Source: an uncultured Nitrospira sp.
GTDB taxonomy: Bacteria; Nitrospirota; Nitrospiria; Nitrospirales; Nitrospiraceae
Assembly: GCA_902500825.1 (NCBI GenBank)
Contig: CABVRX010000004.1
Location: 124,001-188,000 of the forward strand
DNA: 64,000 nucleotides
Direction of reading: 5' to 3'
Below the pieces are notes generated by a model, which was given only the letters and a program-made list of their open reading frames with translations, searched no databases and had not been told where the DNA came from. Made by a program: the position numbers and the translations under genes. Below are positions 1-8,207 of the stretch, one piece after another. Each line of letters opens with the position of its first letter. Within the stretch, counting starts at the first letter, position 1.

Positions 1-1075
1 AGATGGCCTGACCTTGTTCATCTGCAGCATGATCACAGACCACGAGGAACCGATAGGGACCTTGCTTGGCCAGGCCTTCAACGAGCGGCCCAACCAAGTC
101 CCGATCGAACTCCTCAATACCGCGAACCTTAGCCTTGATATCGGTCCCGTGGATCACCTCGTCCGTCAATTCGGCATGCACATACACAAAATCCTTCTTG
201 GCCAATTCTTCCAGCGCCACCGCCGCCTTGGTGCGAAGATCGCCGTCGGCCAGCCTCTCGGGATCCGCCGCTTCGAGCCCCGCACTGAGCCCGACGCCAC
301 GATAGACGTCGCTGGTCGCCACAACCGCCCCTCCGATGTCATATTTTTCCACCAAGCTGGGCCACATGACTGCTCGTCCTTCACCCCACAACCAGATACA
401 GTTTGCCGGCTTCTTTCCCTCTGCGACCCGGTCGTCGTTCACAGGATGGTCGCGCAGGGTCAGGTGTGCGGCATCCATCAACTTCCGGAGGATATCCGCC
501 CCGTCTCCCGTGGGGAGGGCATCGGCAATGGATTGGCCCAGGATCGTTTGTGGGTCGGTGCACCGGGCTCGTGGTTTTCCGTTCACCCAGACCATCAGGT
601 GGCGATGACCGGCTCCCGGATAAAACTGGATGGTCTCCGAGCCGAGCTGTTCATTGATCGCTTCTATCAATTCGCGCGCGTCTTCGGTTTCGATCAACCC
701 GGCCGTCGCATCCTCCAGGATCACATGCGGCCCTAATTTCTTGATTTCGTTCCCTTTGCCGCCTTCCGCCCCCAAGGTCACCATCGTACAGCGATACACC
801 ACGTCGTGTTCCGTCACCGAGACACCCAAACTCGCCGCTTCCAGCGGACCTGGGCCTTGATAGAATTTTTTGGGGTCGTAGCCAAGAATCGCGGCCCCGA
901 TCAATCCGCTCCCGTGGCGAACTCCGTCCACGGGCATCACCAACTGACCGAGTTCTCCGATCTGCGCGAGTCGATCGAGATGGGGAATCGATGCCGCTTG
1001 CAGCGCGGTGCGTCCCTCCAGTTCCGGCCTCGGACGGTCCGCCATCCCGCCGGCATGCACCATCACATATTTCAT
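1..1075 (-). CDS. ApgM-family protein, probable homoserine kinase analogue (3' end outside window)
   Basis: The protein starts MKYVMVHAGGMADRP and keeps the overall pattern of archaeal-type cofactor-independent phosphoglycerate mutase (ApgM, alkaline phosphatase superfamily), including LGYDP, GPLEAASLGV, TDEVIH and CDHA. Two hallmark active-site positions are changed. The metal-binding Asp of the N-terminal GDGMAD motif is Gly (AGGMAD). The segment that normally carries the phosphorylated Ser (GSDVANLS then LGYDP) reads GSGLIGAA, so the Ser is Ala. The gene begins 16 bases after thrC and no homoserine kinase (thrB) is seen nearby. ApgM-like proteins in hom/thrC clusters have been proposed, and in Bacteroides supported, as homoserine kinases. 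I infer that role here. It runs off the left edge, so about 358 residues are visible. Confidence 0.8.
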   Translation of the reverse strand, partial: MKYVMVHAGGMADRPRPELEGRTALQAASIPHLDRLAQIGELGQLVMPVDGVRHGSGLIGAAILGYDPKKFYQGPGPLEAASLGVSVTEHDVVYRCTMVTLGAEGGKGNEIKKLGPHVILEDATAGLIETEDARELIEAINEQLGSETIQFYPGAGHRHLMVWVNGKPRARCTDPQTILGQSIADALPTGDGADILRKLMDAAHLTLRDHPVNDDRVAEGKKPANCIWLWGEGRAVMWPSLVEKYDIGGAVVATSDVYRGVGLSAGLEAADPERLADGDLRTKAAVALEELAKKDFVYVHAELTDEVIHGTDIKAKVRGIEEFDRDLVGPLVEGLAKQGPYRFLVVCDHAADEQGQAI

Positions 1076-1091
1076 GAGGTCCACACGTCTG

Positions 1092-2150
1092 TCACACGTT
1101 CAAGAGACGAGCCACGTCTTCGCGCGTTGCCTTGACGGTGACCGGTTGCTTGGACACACTGATCGCCGTATCGGCGTCCTTCAAACCATGCCCTGTAAGC
1201 GTGCATACAACTGTCTCTCCCTCCCGTAGAATCTTGGTTCGATGCAGCTTGGCGACGCCGGCAACGGACGCAGCGGAAGCCGGCTCACAAAAGACGCCTT
1301 CCGTCGCGGCGACCGTCGCATAAGCCTGGAGAATTTCTTCATCCGTCACCATATCGATCGCACCCGCGGATTCCTCCACGGCCTTCAAGGCCGCGGACCA
1401 GCTGGCGGGATTGCCGATTCGAATGGCCGTCGCAATCGTCTGCGGTTGATCGACAACCCTCCCCAACACGATCGGAGCGGCGCCGGCGGCTTGAAAACCC
1501 ATCATGCGAGGCACTCTTGTGGTCTGATTCGCCGCGCGATATTCTTTATACCCTTTCCAATAGGCCGTGATATTCCCCGCATTACCGACCGGCAGGACGT
1601 GAAGCGCCGGGGCCTCACCGAGTTGATCACAGACCTCAAAGGCGGCGGTTTTTTGCCCCTCGATCCTGAACGGATTCACCGAATTCACCAACTCGATGGG
1701 CAGCGTGGCCGAAAATTCCTTGACGAGCGCGAGAGCCTGATCAAAGTTGCCTTCGAGTTGAATGACGGTTGCCTGGTGCATCATGGCTTGGGACAACTTC
1801 CCCATGGCGATCTTGCCCGCCGGGATCAATACAAAAACCGATAGTCCGGCACGGGCTCCGTAGGCGGCAGCCGATGCAGAAGTATTGCCGGTCGATGCGC
1901 ACATCACAGCGCGTGCTCCACTCTCCACGGCTTTTGAGATGGCCAACGTCATTCCGCGGTCTTTGAACGAACCGGTCGGGTTGACTCCCTCGAACTTCAG
2001 GTAGAGTTCGACTCCCGGCGCGATCGCTTTCGCCAACCTTGTGGCTTTGACCAGAGGGGTATTTCCCTCTCCCAAACTGATCACCGGCGTCTTCTCGGTG
2101 ACCGGGAGGAATTTTTGGTATTCCTCAATCACTCCGCGCCAACGAGTCAT
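1092..2150 (-). CDS. thrC: Threonine synthase
   Basis: Converts O-phosphohomoserine to threonine using PLP, the last step of threonine synthesis. At 352 aa it belongs to the shorter thrC class. The PLP-binding lysine is K63 in GSFKDRGMT. The phosphate-binding ASTGNTSAS loop follows, and GHGLKD lies near the C-terminus. It sits three bases after hom and 16 bases before the ApgM-like gene, so the four genes from alaC onward are probably one transcript. Confidence 0.95.
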   Translation of the reverse strand: MTRWRGVIEEYQKFLPVTEKTPVISLGEGNTPLVKATRLAKAIAPGVELYLKFEGVNPTGSFKDRGMTLAISKAVESGARAVMCASTGNTSASAAAYGARAGLSVFVLIPAGKIAMGKLSQAMMHQATVIQLEGNFDQALALVKEFSATLPIELVNSVNPFRIEGQKTAAFEVCDQLGEAPALHVLPVGNAGNITAYWKGYKEYRAANQTTRVPRMMGFQAAGAAPIVLGRVVDQPQTIATAIRIGNPASWSAALKAVEESAGAIDMVTDEEILQAYATVAATEGVFCEPASAASVAGVAKLHRTKILREGETVVCTLTGHGLKDADTAISVSKQPVTVKATREDVARLLNV

Positions 2151-2153
2151 CGA

Positions 2154-3467
2154 TCACTCATCCTTGCCTTCGACGCGAATGAGCGTGGTCGGTTCAGAGA
2201 CGAACGCCTTCCGGTTGATTTCACGAAGCGCCGTTTGCACATCACGCTCTTTCGCAGTATGTGTTTTGATGACGACCGGCACCGTCTGGCCTTCACGGCG
2301 TCCTTGTTGTACCATAGAGGAAATGCTGATCCCGCAGCGGCCTAACTCACCGGCGATCTGTGCCAACACACCGGGTCGGTCCACAACGGTGAACCGCAAA
2401 TAATAGAGCGAGCCGATCTCTTCCATCGGTTTCAGCCGAAGCGGTCTGCGCTGACCCTGTTGAAACGATGCCACCGGGACTCGACCGATGGCGCCCTTGA
2501 GCAGATTCCGCCCGATTGCAATCACGTCACTGACGACGGCACTCCCGGTCGGCATGGATCCGGCTCCACGACCATACAACACGACGTCACCGACGGCATC
2601 CCCGACCAGTTGGATGGCATTGTACACACCTTCCACTTGGGCGATAGGCGAGGTGGAGGGAAGCATGGTGGGATGGACCCGCGCCTCAATTTCCCCATCC
2701 ACAAGCTTTGCGATCCCCAGTAACTTGATTGTACAGCCGAACTGTTTGGCGTAGGCGATATCGGTCGGCGTGATACTCGTAATCCCTTCCGTGTAGATGT
2801 CCTTGAAGTTGACCGGGGTTCCGTACGCGAGACTGACCAGGATGGCAAGTTTATGCGCCGAGTCGGTCCCTGCAATATCAAACGTCGGATCGGCTTCTGC
2901 ATACCCGGCCTGCTGGGCATCTTTCAGCACCTCTTCAAAACTGTGCCCCTCATGGGTCATTCTCGACAAAATATAGTTGGACGTCCCATTGATGATGCCA
3001 TAGATAGACTCGATCGTATTACCGGCGAGCCCCTCGGTCAACGCCCGAATAACAGGGATACCGCCGCCGACACTCGCTTCAAATCCCACATCGACGCCTT
3101 TACGCGTGGCAGCGTCAAAAATTTCCTCTCCATGGAGAGCCAACAGCGCTTTGTTCGCCGTGACCACATGTTTCCCGGCAGCGATCGCCTCCAGGATGAC
3201 TCGCTTCGCCGTCTCGTATCCACCGATCAGTTCGATCACGATATCGATGTCTGGATCGGTCAGAACTTGTTTCATGTCGATGGTCAACAGACCTGGTTTC
3301 AGCAGCACTCCTCGATCTCGCACAATGTCCAGATCCGCCACGCGAACAAGCTCGATCGGCACGCCGGCACGGCGGGTGATGAGGGCGGCATTCTCGAGGA
3401 GAATCTTGGCCACACCGGTGCCGACCGTGCCGAACCCTACGATCCCGACTCCGACGCGCGACTTCAT
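2154..3467 (-). CDS. hom: Homoserine dehydrogenase with C-terminal ACT domain
   Basis: Reduces aspartate semialdehyde to homoserine. The 437-aa protein opens with a Rossmann motif GFGTVGTGV (about residues 11-19). It carries the family segment [17 protein letters not shown] with the conserved lysine, and [13 protein letters not shown]. The last ~90 residues form an ACT domain ([16 protein letters not shown]), the usual site of threonine feedback inhibition. Its ATG overlaps the alaC stop by four bases, which suggests translational coupling. Confidence 0.95.
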   Translation of the reverse strand: MKSRVGVGIVGFGTVGTGVAKILLENAALITRRAGVPIELVRVADLDIVRDRGVLLKPGLLTIDMKQVLTDPDIDIVIELIGGYETAKRVILEAIAAGKHVVTANKALLALHGEEIFDAATRKGVDVGFEASVGGGIPVIRALTEGLAGNTIESIYGIINGTSNYILSRMTHEGHSFEEVLKDAQQAGYAEADPTFDIAGTDSAHKLAILVSLAYGTPVNFKDIYTEGITSITPTDIAYAKQFGCTIKLLGIAKLVDGEIEARVHPTMLPSTSPIAQVEGVYNAIQLVGDAVGDVVLYGRGAGSMPTGSAVVSDVIAIGRNLLKGAIGRVPVASFQQGQRRPLRLKPMEEIGSLYYLRFTVVDRPGVLAQIAGELGRCGISISSMVQQGRREGQTVPVVIKTHTAKERDVQTALREINRKAFVSEPTTLIRVEGKDE

Positions 3468-4660
3468 TCTTCTTCCCCATCGAGCTTGAGGGCTTTGCGG
3501 ATGCCTCTGACGGCCTGTCTGGTACGATGCTCATTTTCCACCAGCCCGAATCGTACATACTCATCGCCGCCTTCGCCGAACCCAATCCCCGGCGAAACCG
3601 CGACCTTCGCCTCTTTGAGCAGGAGTTTTGAAAACTCCAACGAGCCCATATGGCGATAGGGAAGAGGGATACGTGCCCAGACAAACATCGTGGCCAACGG
3701 CTTCGCGACTTGCCAACCGATTCGATTCAGCCCACCCACCAGCGTATCTCTCCGTTTCTGATACCGCAGAACCGTCTCCTTGACACAGTCTTGAGGGCCG
3801 TTCAATGCGATCACACTGGCGATCTGAAGGGGCTGAAAAATACCGTAGTCGAGGTAGCTTTTGATCTTCGCCAATGCTCCCACGACCTCTCGATTGCCCA
3901 CGCAAAAGCCGACTCGCCAACCCGGCATGTTGTAGGCCTTGGACAAGGTGTAGAACTCCACGCCGCAGTCTTTGGCTCCCGGAATCTGAAGAAAGCTCGG
4001 TGCTTTATAGCCGTCGAATACGAGGTCGGCATAGGCGAGGTCGTGGATGACGATGACGTTGTGTTCCTTGGCAAACGCCACGATCTTCTTGAAAAACTCC
4101 AAATTCACCACTGCCGTGGTGGGATTGTGGGGAAAATTGATCACGAGAATTTTCGGTCTCGGAAATGTCTGCCGATAGACGCGCGTCAGATCTTCGAAAA
4201 AATCGCTGTCCTGGCGGAGTTCGATGCCACGGACCTCCCCACCGGCAATGATGAAGCTGTACATGTGGATAGGATAGGTCGGCGTCGGGGTCAGGACGAC
4301 ATCGCCAGGACCGATCATGGCCAAGGCCAGGTGAGCGAGACCTTCTTTCGATCCGATCGTGACAATGGCTTCGGTCTCCGGATCCAGGTCAACAGCGTAG
4401 TTTCGCTTGTACCACCCACAAATCGCATGCCGCAGTTTTGTGATGCCGCGCGAGGCGGAGTAACGATGGTTCTTCGCCTTGCGGGCCGCCTCGATCATCT
4501 TCTCGACGATATGAGGGGGTGTTGCTTGATCGGGATTGCCCATCCCAAAATCAATGATGTCTTCCCCCTGTTGCCGTGCCTCAAGTTTGAGGGATTGAAC
4601 CTGCGCGAAGACATACGGGGGGAGTCGCTTGATTCGATAAAAACCTTCGCCCAACCCCAT
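3464..4660 (-). CDS. alaC: Alanine aminotransferase, AlaC type
   Basis: PLP-dependent class I/II aminotransferase, 398 aa from the chosen start. It resembles E. coli AlaC over its length: RLPPYVF near the N-terminus, [34 protein letters not shown], and the PLP lysine in [15 protein letters not shown]. AlaC makes alanine from pyruvate and glutamate, but the same branch includes LL-diaminopimelate aminotransferases, so the substrate is not certain. The open frame extends 53 codons further upstream. I chose the ATG at 4660 because AAAGGAAG lies just before it and homology starts there. It is first in the alaC-hom-thrC-apgM-like operon. Confidence 0.9.
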   Translation of the reverse strand: MGLGEGFYRIKRLPPYVFAQVQSLKLEARQQGEDIIDFGMGNPDQATPPHIVEKMIEAARKAKNHRYSASRGITKLRHAICGWYKRNYAVDLDPETEAIVTIGSKEGLAHLALAMIGPGDVVLTPTPTYPIHMYSFIIAGGEVRGIELRQDSDFFEDLTRVYRQTFPRPKILVINFPHNPTTAVVNLEFFKKIVAFAKEHNVIVIHDLAYADLVFDGYKAPSFLQIPGAKDCGVEFYTLSKAYNMPGWRVGFCVGNREVVGALAKIKSYLDYGIFQPLQIASVIALNGPQDCVKETVLRYQKRRDTLVGGLNRIGWQVAKPLATMFVWARIPLPYRHMGSLEFSKLLLKEAKVAVSPGIGFGEGGDEYVRFGLVENEHRTRQAVRGIRKALKLDGEEE

Positions 4661-4739
4661 GAACTTCCTTTGACTGTGTTTAGATATTCCCCAGGCTAAT
4701 GCATCATGATACATGAGCGAAGAGACATAGAAAGCGCGT

Positions 4740-4768
4740 ATTTTAATGGAGGCCTTTGAGCGAGTCAA
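4740..4768 (-). promoter_or_regulatory. Sigma70-type promoter for the alaC-hom-thrC operon
   Basis: Read on the minus strand: a -35 box TTGACT (4763-4768), a 17-base spacer and a -10 box TAAAAT (4740-4745). Transcription would start near 4733, about 70 bases before the alaC ATG. Spacing is ideal and each box differs little from consensus. Confidence 0.6.
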
Positions 4769-4849
4769 TTTGCTCATTTCTATGGGATTCCGTGGTTGCC
4801 ATGGGCCAAGGCTAGTCATCCAGTCCTTCGGCTATCAGCCAACCCGTTC

Positions 4850-4879
4850 TTGCCCCCTCTCATTCCTTTCTGCTACTAA
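4850..4879 (+). promoter_or_regulatory. Weak candidate promoter for pdxJ
   Basis: TTGCCC (4850-4855), 18 bases, TACTAA (4874-4879), about 60 bases before the pdxJ ATG. It shares the 286-base divergent intergenic region with the alaC promoter. The boxes are imperfect. Confidence 0.35.
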
Positions 4880-4946
4880 TGTTGGTTGGGATAGAGTCAG
4901 CCTGTCTCACACGTTCATGATCAGGCTGATCGGATAAGGAGGCTGG

Positions 4947-5660
4947 ATGGCTCGGCTTGGTGTGAATATCGACCATGTGGCGACGTTGCGGCAGGCACGC
5001 GGAGGGTCCGATCCGGATCCTTTGGCGGCGGCTGTACTGGTCGAACTGGCGGGGGCGGATGGTTTGGTCGTTCATCTACGGGAAGACCGACGTCATATCC
5101 AGGACCGAGACCTTCATCTCCTGCGCGAAATCGTCCGGACAAAGCTCGATCTGGAAATGGCAGCCGACGGGGAAATGGCAAAGATCGCCCTGAACATCAA
5201 GCCCGACCTTGTGACGCTGGTCCCGGAAAAACGACAGGAACTCACTACTGAAGGCGGCCTGGATATTGTCGGACAACGTGACCGAATTCAAGGCATTGTG
5301 ACTCTGTTACATAACGGGGGAATTCCCGTGAGCGTCTTCGTTGAGCCGGATCTGAATCAGATCAAGGCCGCGCACAAAATTGCCGCTGATTTCGTGGAAC
5401 TGCATACCGGTCGTTACGCGAATGCCACACGCTCCAAGGAAGCCGACGCGGAGTTCGAAGCAATTACCCACGCCGCCAAGCTGGCCTACAAGCTCGGGAT
5501 CGGGGTCAATGCCGGGCATGGACTGAATTACCGCAACATCAAACGCCTGACGAATATTCCCGAGATCGTGGAGTACAACATCGGGCACAGTATCGTCGCA
5601 CGCGCGGTCCTCGTCGGACTGGTGCAGGCCGTGAAAGAGATGAAGGCCTTGCTCGGTTGA
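4947..5660 (+). CDS. pdxJ: Pyridoxine 5'-phosphate synthase
   Basis: Condenses 1-deoxyxylulose 5-phosphate with 3-amino-2-oxopropyl phosphate to form pyridoxine 5'-phosphate (DXP-dependent vitamin B6 route). The 237-aa TIM-barrel protein has the usual length. It shows the family motifs [57 protein letters not shown] and [10 protein letters not shown] strong AAGGAGG lies seven bases before the ATG. It leads a plus-strand run and faces alaC across a shared promoter region. Its product cofactor is used by several enzymes in the window. Confidence 0.97.
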   Translation: MARLGVNIDHVATLRQARGGSDPDPLAAAVLVELAGADGLVVHLREDRRHIQDRDLHLLREIVRTKLDLEMAADGEMAKIALNIKPDLVTLVPEKRQELTTEGGLDIVGQRDRIQGIVTLLHNGGIPVSVFVEPDLNQIKAAHKIAADFVELHTGRYANATRSKEADAEFEAITHAAKLAYKLGIGVNAGHGLNYRNIKRLTNIPEIVEYNIGHSIVARAVLVGLVQAVKEMKALLG

Positions 5661-5710
5661 TCTGATGGGTGGACCCATTGGGTCCGCCCGCTCGCCACGT
5701 TCGGTTCACT

Positions 5711-7294
5711 ATGACCAAGATCGTCACCGCTGCACAGATGCAGGAACTCGACCGCCGAACGATCGCAGAGGCTCATATTCCAGCGACCCTATTGATGGAG
5801 CGTGCCGGGTCCGGCATCGTTTCTTGCCTTGAGCAACGATTGGGACCTGTGCGTGGCAAGACGGTTACCGTTGTGTGCGGCAAAGGCAACAATGGGGGAG
5901 ATGGGTTCGTTGCTGCTCGCTTACTCCGTCGCCGGCATGCGAAGGTACGCGTGCTCGCTATGGCATCCATCTCCGAACTCAGCCGCGATGCAGCGACGAT
6001 GTATAGGCAATTCGTACGCGGTGCTGGAAAATCTTCCATTTACTTCTACACCTCAAAGACTCAGACACAAACACTATTGCAGGACAGTGATATTCTCGTG
6101 GACGCCCTCCTCGGAACAGGACTTTCCTCTGCTGTAACCGGGCGCTATGCCGAGACCATCGACAGCATCAACGAAACCGGTCGTCCCGTGGTGGCTGTTG
6201 ATCTTCCATCGGGCCTCCATGCAGATACAGGGACGATCCTTGGCCGAGCCGTTCGCGCCTCCTGTACCGTGACATTCGGACTCCCAAAGTTGGGCCTCTA
6301 TCAGAGGGATGGAATCAACCTGGCTGGAGACGTGGCCATTGTGGACATCGGAATTCCGCCGGCTTACATCGATGCGGTCGAAAGCCGAACGACCTTGATG
6401 ACGGAGCACGACGTGCGGATGTGCCTTCCGAGACGGCAGCCGTCAAGTCACAAGGGTACATTTGGTCATGCCGGCATTATTGCCGGGTCCGTTGGAAAAA
6501 CCGGCGCCGCCGCCATGGCTGCACGAGCGGCCCTGCGTGTCGGCGCGGGCCTTGTGACCGTCGCAGTCCCTACCAGCGTCAATGATGTGTTGGAAGCAAA
6601 GCTGCTGGAGGCGATGACGGCCCCTATGCCTGAAACGAAAGCGCGCACCTTTGCACGGACTGCATTGGATCGGCTCGCCACCTTCATGGCAGCGAAAACC
6701 GCAGTTGCCATCGGCCCAGGATTATCCACCCATCCTGAAACGGTTGAACTCGTCCAAGCCCTGACGAAACAGCTTGACCGACCGGCTGTTCTGGATGCAG
6801 ACGCGCTGAACGCATTGACTGGACGAACGGCTCTCCTGGCATCTTGCAAAACACCCCCCATTATCACGCCCCATCCCGGAGAGATGGCGCGACTGGAGGC
6901 CGACGCAACGGCTCAGAGCATCAACAGCGATCGAGTTGGGAGTGCCTCCCGCTTCGCGCGCGCGCGCGGCCTGTTCGTCGTGTTGAAAGGAGCCCGGACG
7001 GTCGTGGCACGCCCGGATGGAGCTGTGGCTATCTGCCCTACGGGCAATCCAGGTATGGCGACGGCAGGAACAGGGGACGTGTTGACCGGCATGATGGTGG
7101 GATTCTTAGCCCAAGGCGTACCCTCCTGGGAGGCTGCCTGTGCTGCGACATACCTGCATGGTGCCGCCGGAGATTTGGCTGCGACGAGAAAGGGACAAGC
7201 CGCGATGATCTCGGGAGACGTCATCGAGGAGATTCCCTACGCCATGAAGCTCATCCTTGAAGGTCAACCACCGCCTGCAGCCGATCTGAAATGA
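5711..7294 (+). CDS. nnr: Bifunctional NAD(P)H-hydrate epimerase / ADP-dependent dehydratase
   Basis: Repairs hydrated NADH and NADPH. The 527-aa protein is the usual fusion. An N-terminal YjeF_N epimerase (about 1-220) has GKGNNGGDGFVAARLL at residues 57 onward and VDLPSGLHADTG. A C-terminal ribokinase-like dehydratase (about 235-520) has GHAGIIAGS, ITPHPGEMARL, VLKGARTVV and AGTGDVLTGM. The frame opens 14 codons earlier, but homology begins with MTKIVTAAQMQEL. Its stop overlaps the tsaE start by four bases (ATGA). Confidence 0.95.
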   Translation: MTKIVTAAQMQELDRRTIAEAHIPATLLMERAGSGIVSCLEQRLGPVRGKTVTVVCGKGNNGGDGFVAARLLRRRHAKVRVLAMASISELSRDAATMYRQFVRGAGKSSIYFYTSKTQTQTLLQDSDILVDALLGTGLSSAVTGRYAETIDSINETGRPVVAVDLPSGLHADTGTILGRAVRASCTVTFGLPKLGLYQRDGINLAGDVAIVDIGIPPAYIDAVESRTTLMTEHDVRMCLPRRQPSSHKGTFGHAGIIAGSVGKTGAAAMAARAALRVGAGLVTVAVPTSVNDVLEAKLLEAMTAPMPETKARTFARTALDRLATFMAAKTAVAIGPGLSTHPETVELVQALTKQLDRPAVLDADALNALTGRTALLASCKTPPIITPHPGEMARLEADATAQSINSDRVGSASRFARARGLFVVLKGARTVVARPDGAVAICPTGNPGMATAGTGDVLTGMMVGFLAQGVPSWEAACAATYLHGAAGDLAATRKGQAAMISGDVIEEIPYAMKLILEGQPPPAADLK

Positions 7295-7860
7295 TCCGGC
7301 TTACGATGGCCAAGAGAGTCTCATCCAACCGCGCCATGGATCTTGCTCTTCGATCTCGCCATGAGACAGAATCGTTTGGACGCGCAGTCGGTCGCATGCT
7401 TCGTGGGGGGGAAGTGCTGGCGCTGATCGGCGAACTGGGCGCGGGGAAAACAGCTCTAGTCCGTGGAATTGCAGCCGGCCTCGGGGCTCCAGAGACGGCG
7501 GTCAGTAGCCCGACCTTCATACTCATTCAACAATATCGAGGTCGGCTCCCTCTGATTCATATCGATCTCTACCGGTTACGTACAGCGGTCGAAGCCGAGT
7601 CGATCGGACTAGCCGATTGCTTCAGCGACGAGACGATCACCGTCATTGAATGGGCCGACAGGTTTCCGTCCTTACTCCCCACAGACCGACTGGAACTGCG
7701 ATTGACCCATCGCACCCCGACCACGAGAAGCATGCAACTGGCGGCAGACGGGCCACAGTCCCGTTCGCTTCTGGGGCGAATCGAGGCAGCATGGTCTTCA
7801 CCCAAGCGGCGGGGCCTATCACGACAGTCCAAAACCAGCGCGAGAAGAAAGGCTCTGTAG
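7291..7860 (+). CDS. tsaE: tRNA threonylcarbamoyladenosine biosynthesis ATPase TsaE
   Basis: P-loop ATPase that drives the TsaB/TsaD complex in making t6A at position 37 of ANN-decoding tRNAs. Walker A is GELGAGKT (residues 47-54), followed by SSPTF (72-76) and HIDLYRL, the family signature. The adjacency nnr-tsaE is very common in bacteria. An alternative start is the Met at residue 6. The C-terminal ~30 residues are Arg/Ser rich and probably disordered. The protein, at 189 aa, is somewhat longer than the usual ~155. Confidence 0.93.
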   Translation: MIRLTMAKRVSSNRAMDLALRSRHETESFGRAVGRMLRGGEVLALIGELGAGKTALVRGIAAGLGAPETAVSSPTFILIQQYRGRLPLIHIDLYRLRTAVEAESIGLADCFSDETITVIEWADRFPSLLPTDRLELRLTHRTPTTRSMQLAADGPQSRSLLGRIEAAWSSPKRRGLSRQSKTSARRKAL

Positions 7861-7862
7861 CG

Positions 7863-8207
7863 ATGACTCGACTGATTCTGATTGGCATTCTTTCGCTCCT
7901 TTCGCTGGCCTTCTTTCTCCAAAATCAAGAACAGGAAGTCACGCTGCGCTATTTTTTTGGACTGCTCGAGGCCTCCACTCCCATTTACAAACCCATCATG
8001 GCCGGATTTGTCGTCGGCCTTTTGGTCGCGGCGATCCTGCTTTTTCCTCCCTGGGTACGTGGGCGTATCGATCTTCGACGAAAGACGAAGGCATTGCAAG
8101 AAGCCGAAGTGAACTTAGAGCGACTTCGGCAATCTCTTGAGAAGCTATCCGGACAGACCCAGGCTTCCACACCGATGGAGTCTTCGAGAGACCTCACTGA
8201 TGAGTGA
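7863..8207 (+). CDS. LapA-like (DUF1049) inner-membrane protein
   Basis: A 114-aa protein with two membrane segments (about residues 3-18 and 43-60) and a cytoplasmic C-terminal coiled coil (TKALQEAEVNLERLRQSLEKL). NQEQEVTLRYFFG between the segments is typical of the lipopolysaccharide assembly protein A domain (DUF1049). In E. coli LapA works with LapB in LPS assembly control, but small DUF1049 proteins elsewhere are uncharacterised. It starts three bases after tsaE and its end overlaps the mutS start by eight bases. Confidence 0.8.
   Translation: MTRLILIGILSLLSLAFFLQNQEQEVTLRYFFGLLEASTPIYKPIMAGFVVGLLVAAILLFPPWVRGRIDLRRKTKALQEAEVNLERLRQSLEKLSGQTQASTPMESSRDLTDE

Noticed and set aside
14-736. 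Plus-strand open frame at the left edge
   Set aside because: The minus strand encodes the ApgM-like protein continuously through this stretch.
3650-4699. Plus-strand open frame of 349 codons opposite alaC
   Set aside because: Shadow of alaC; the minus frame matches AlaC over its full length.
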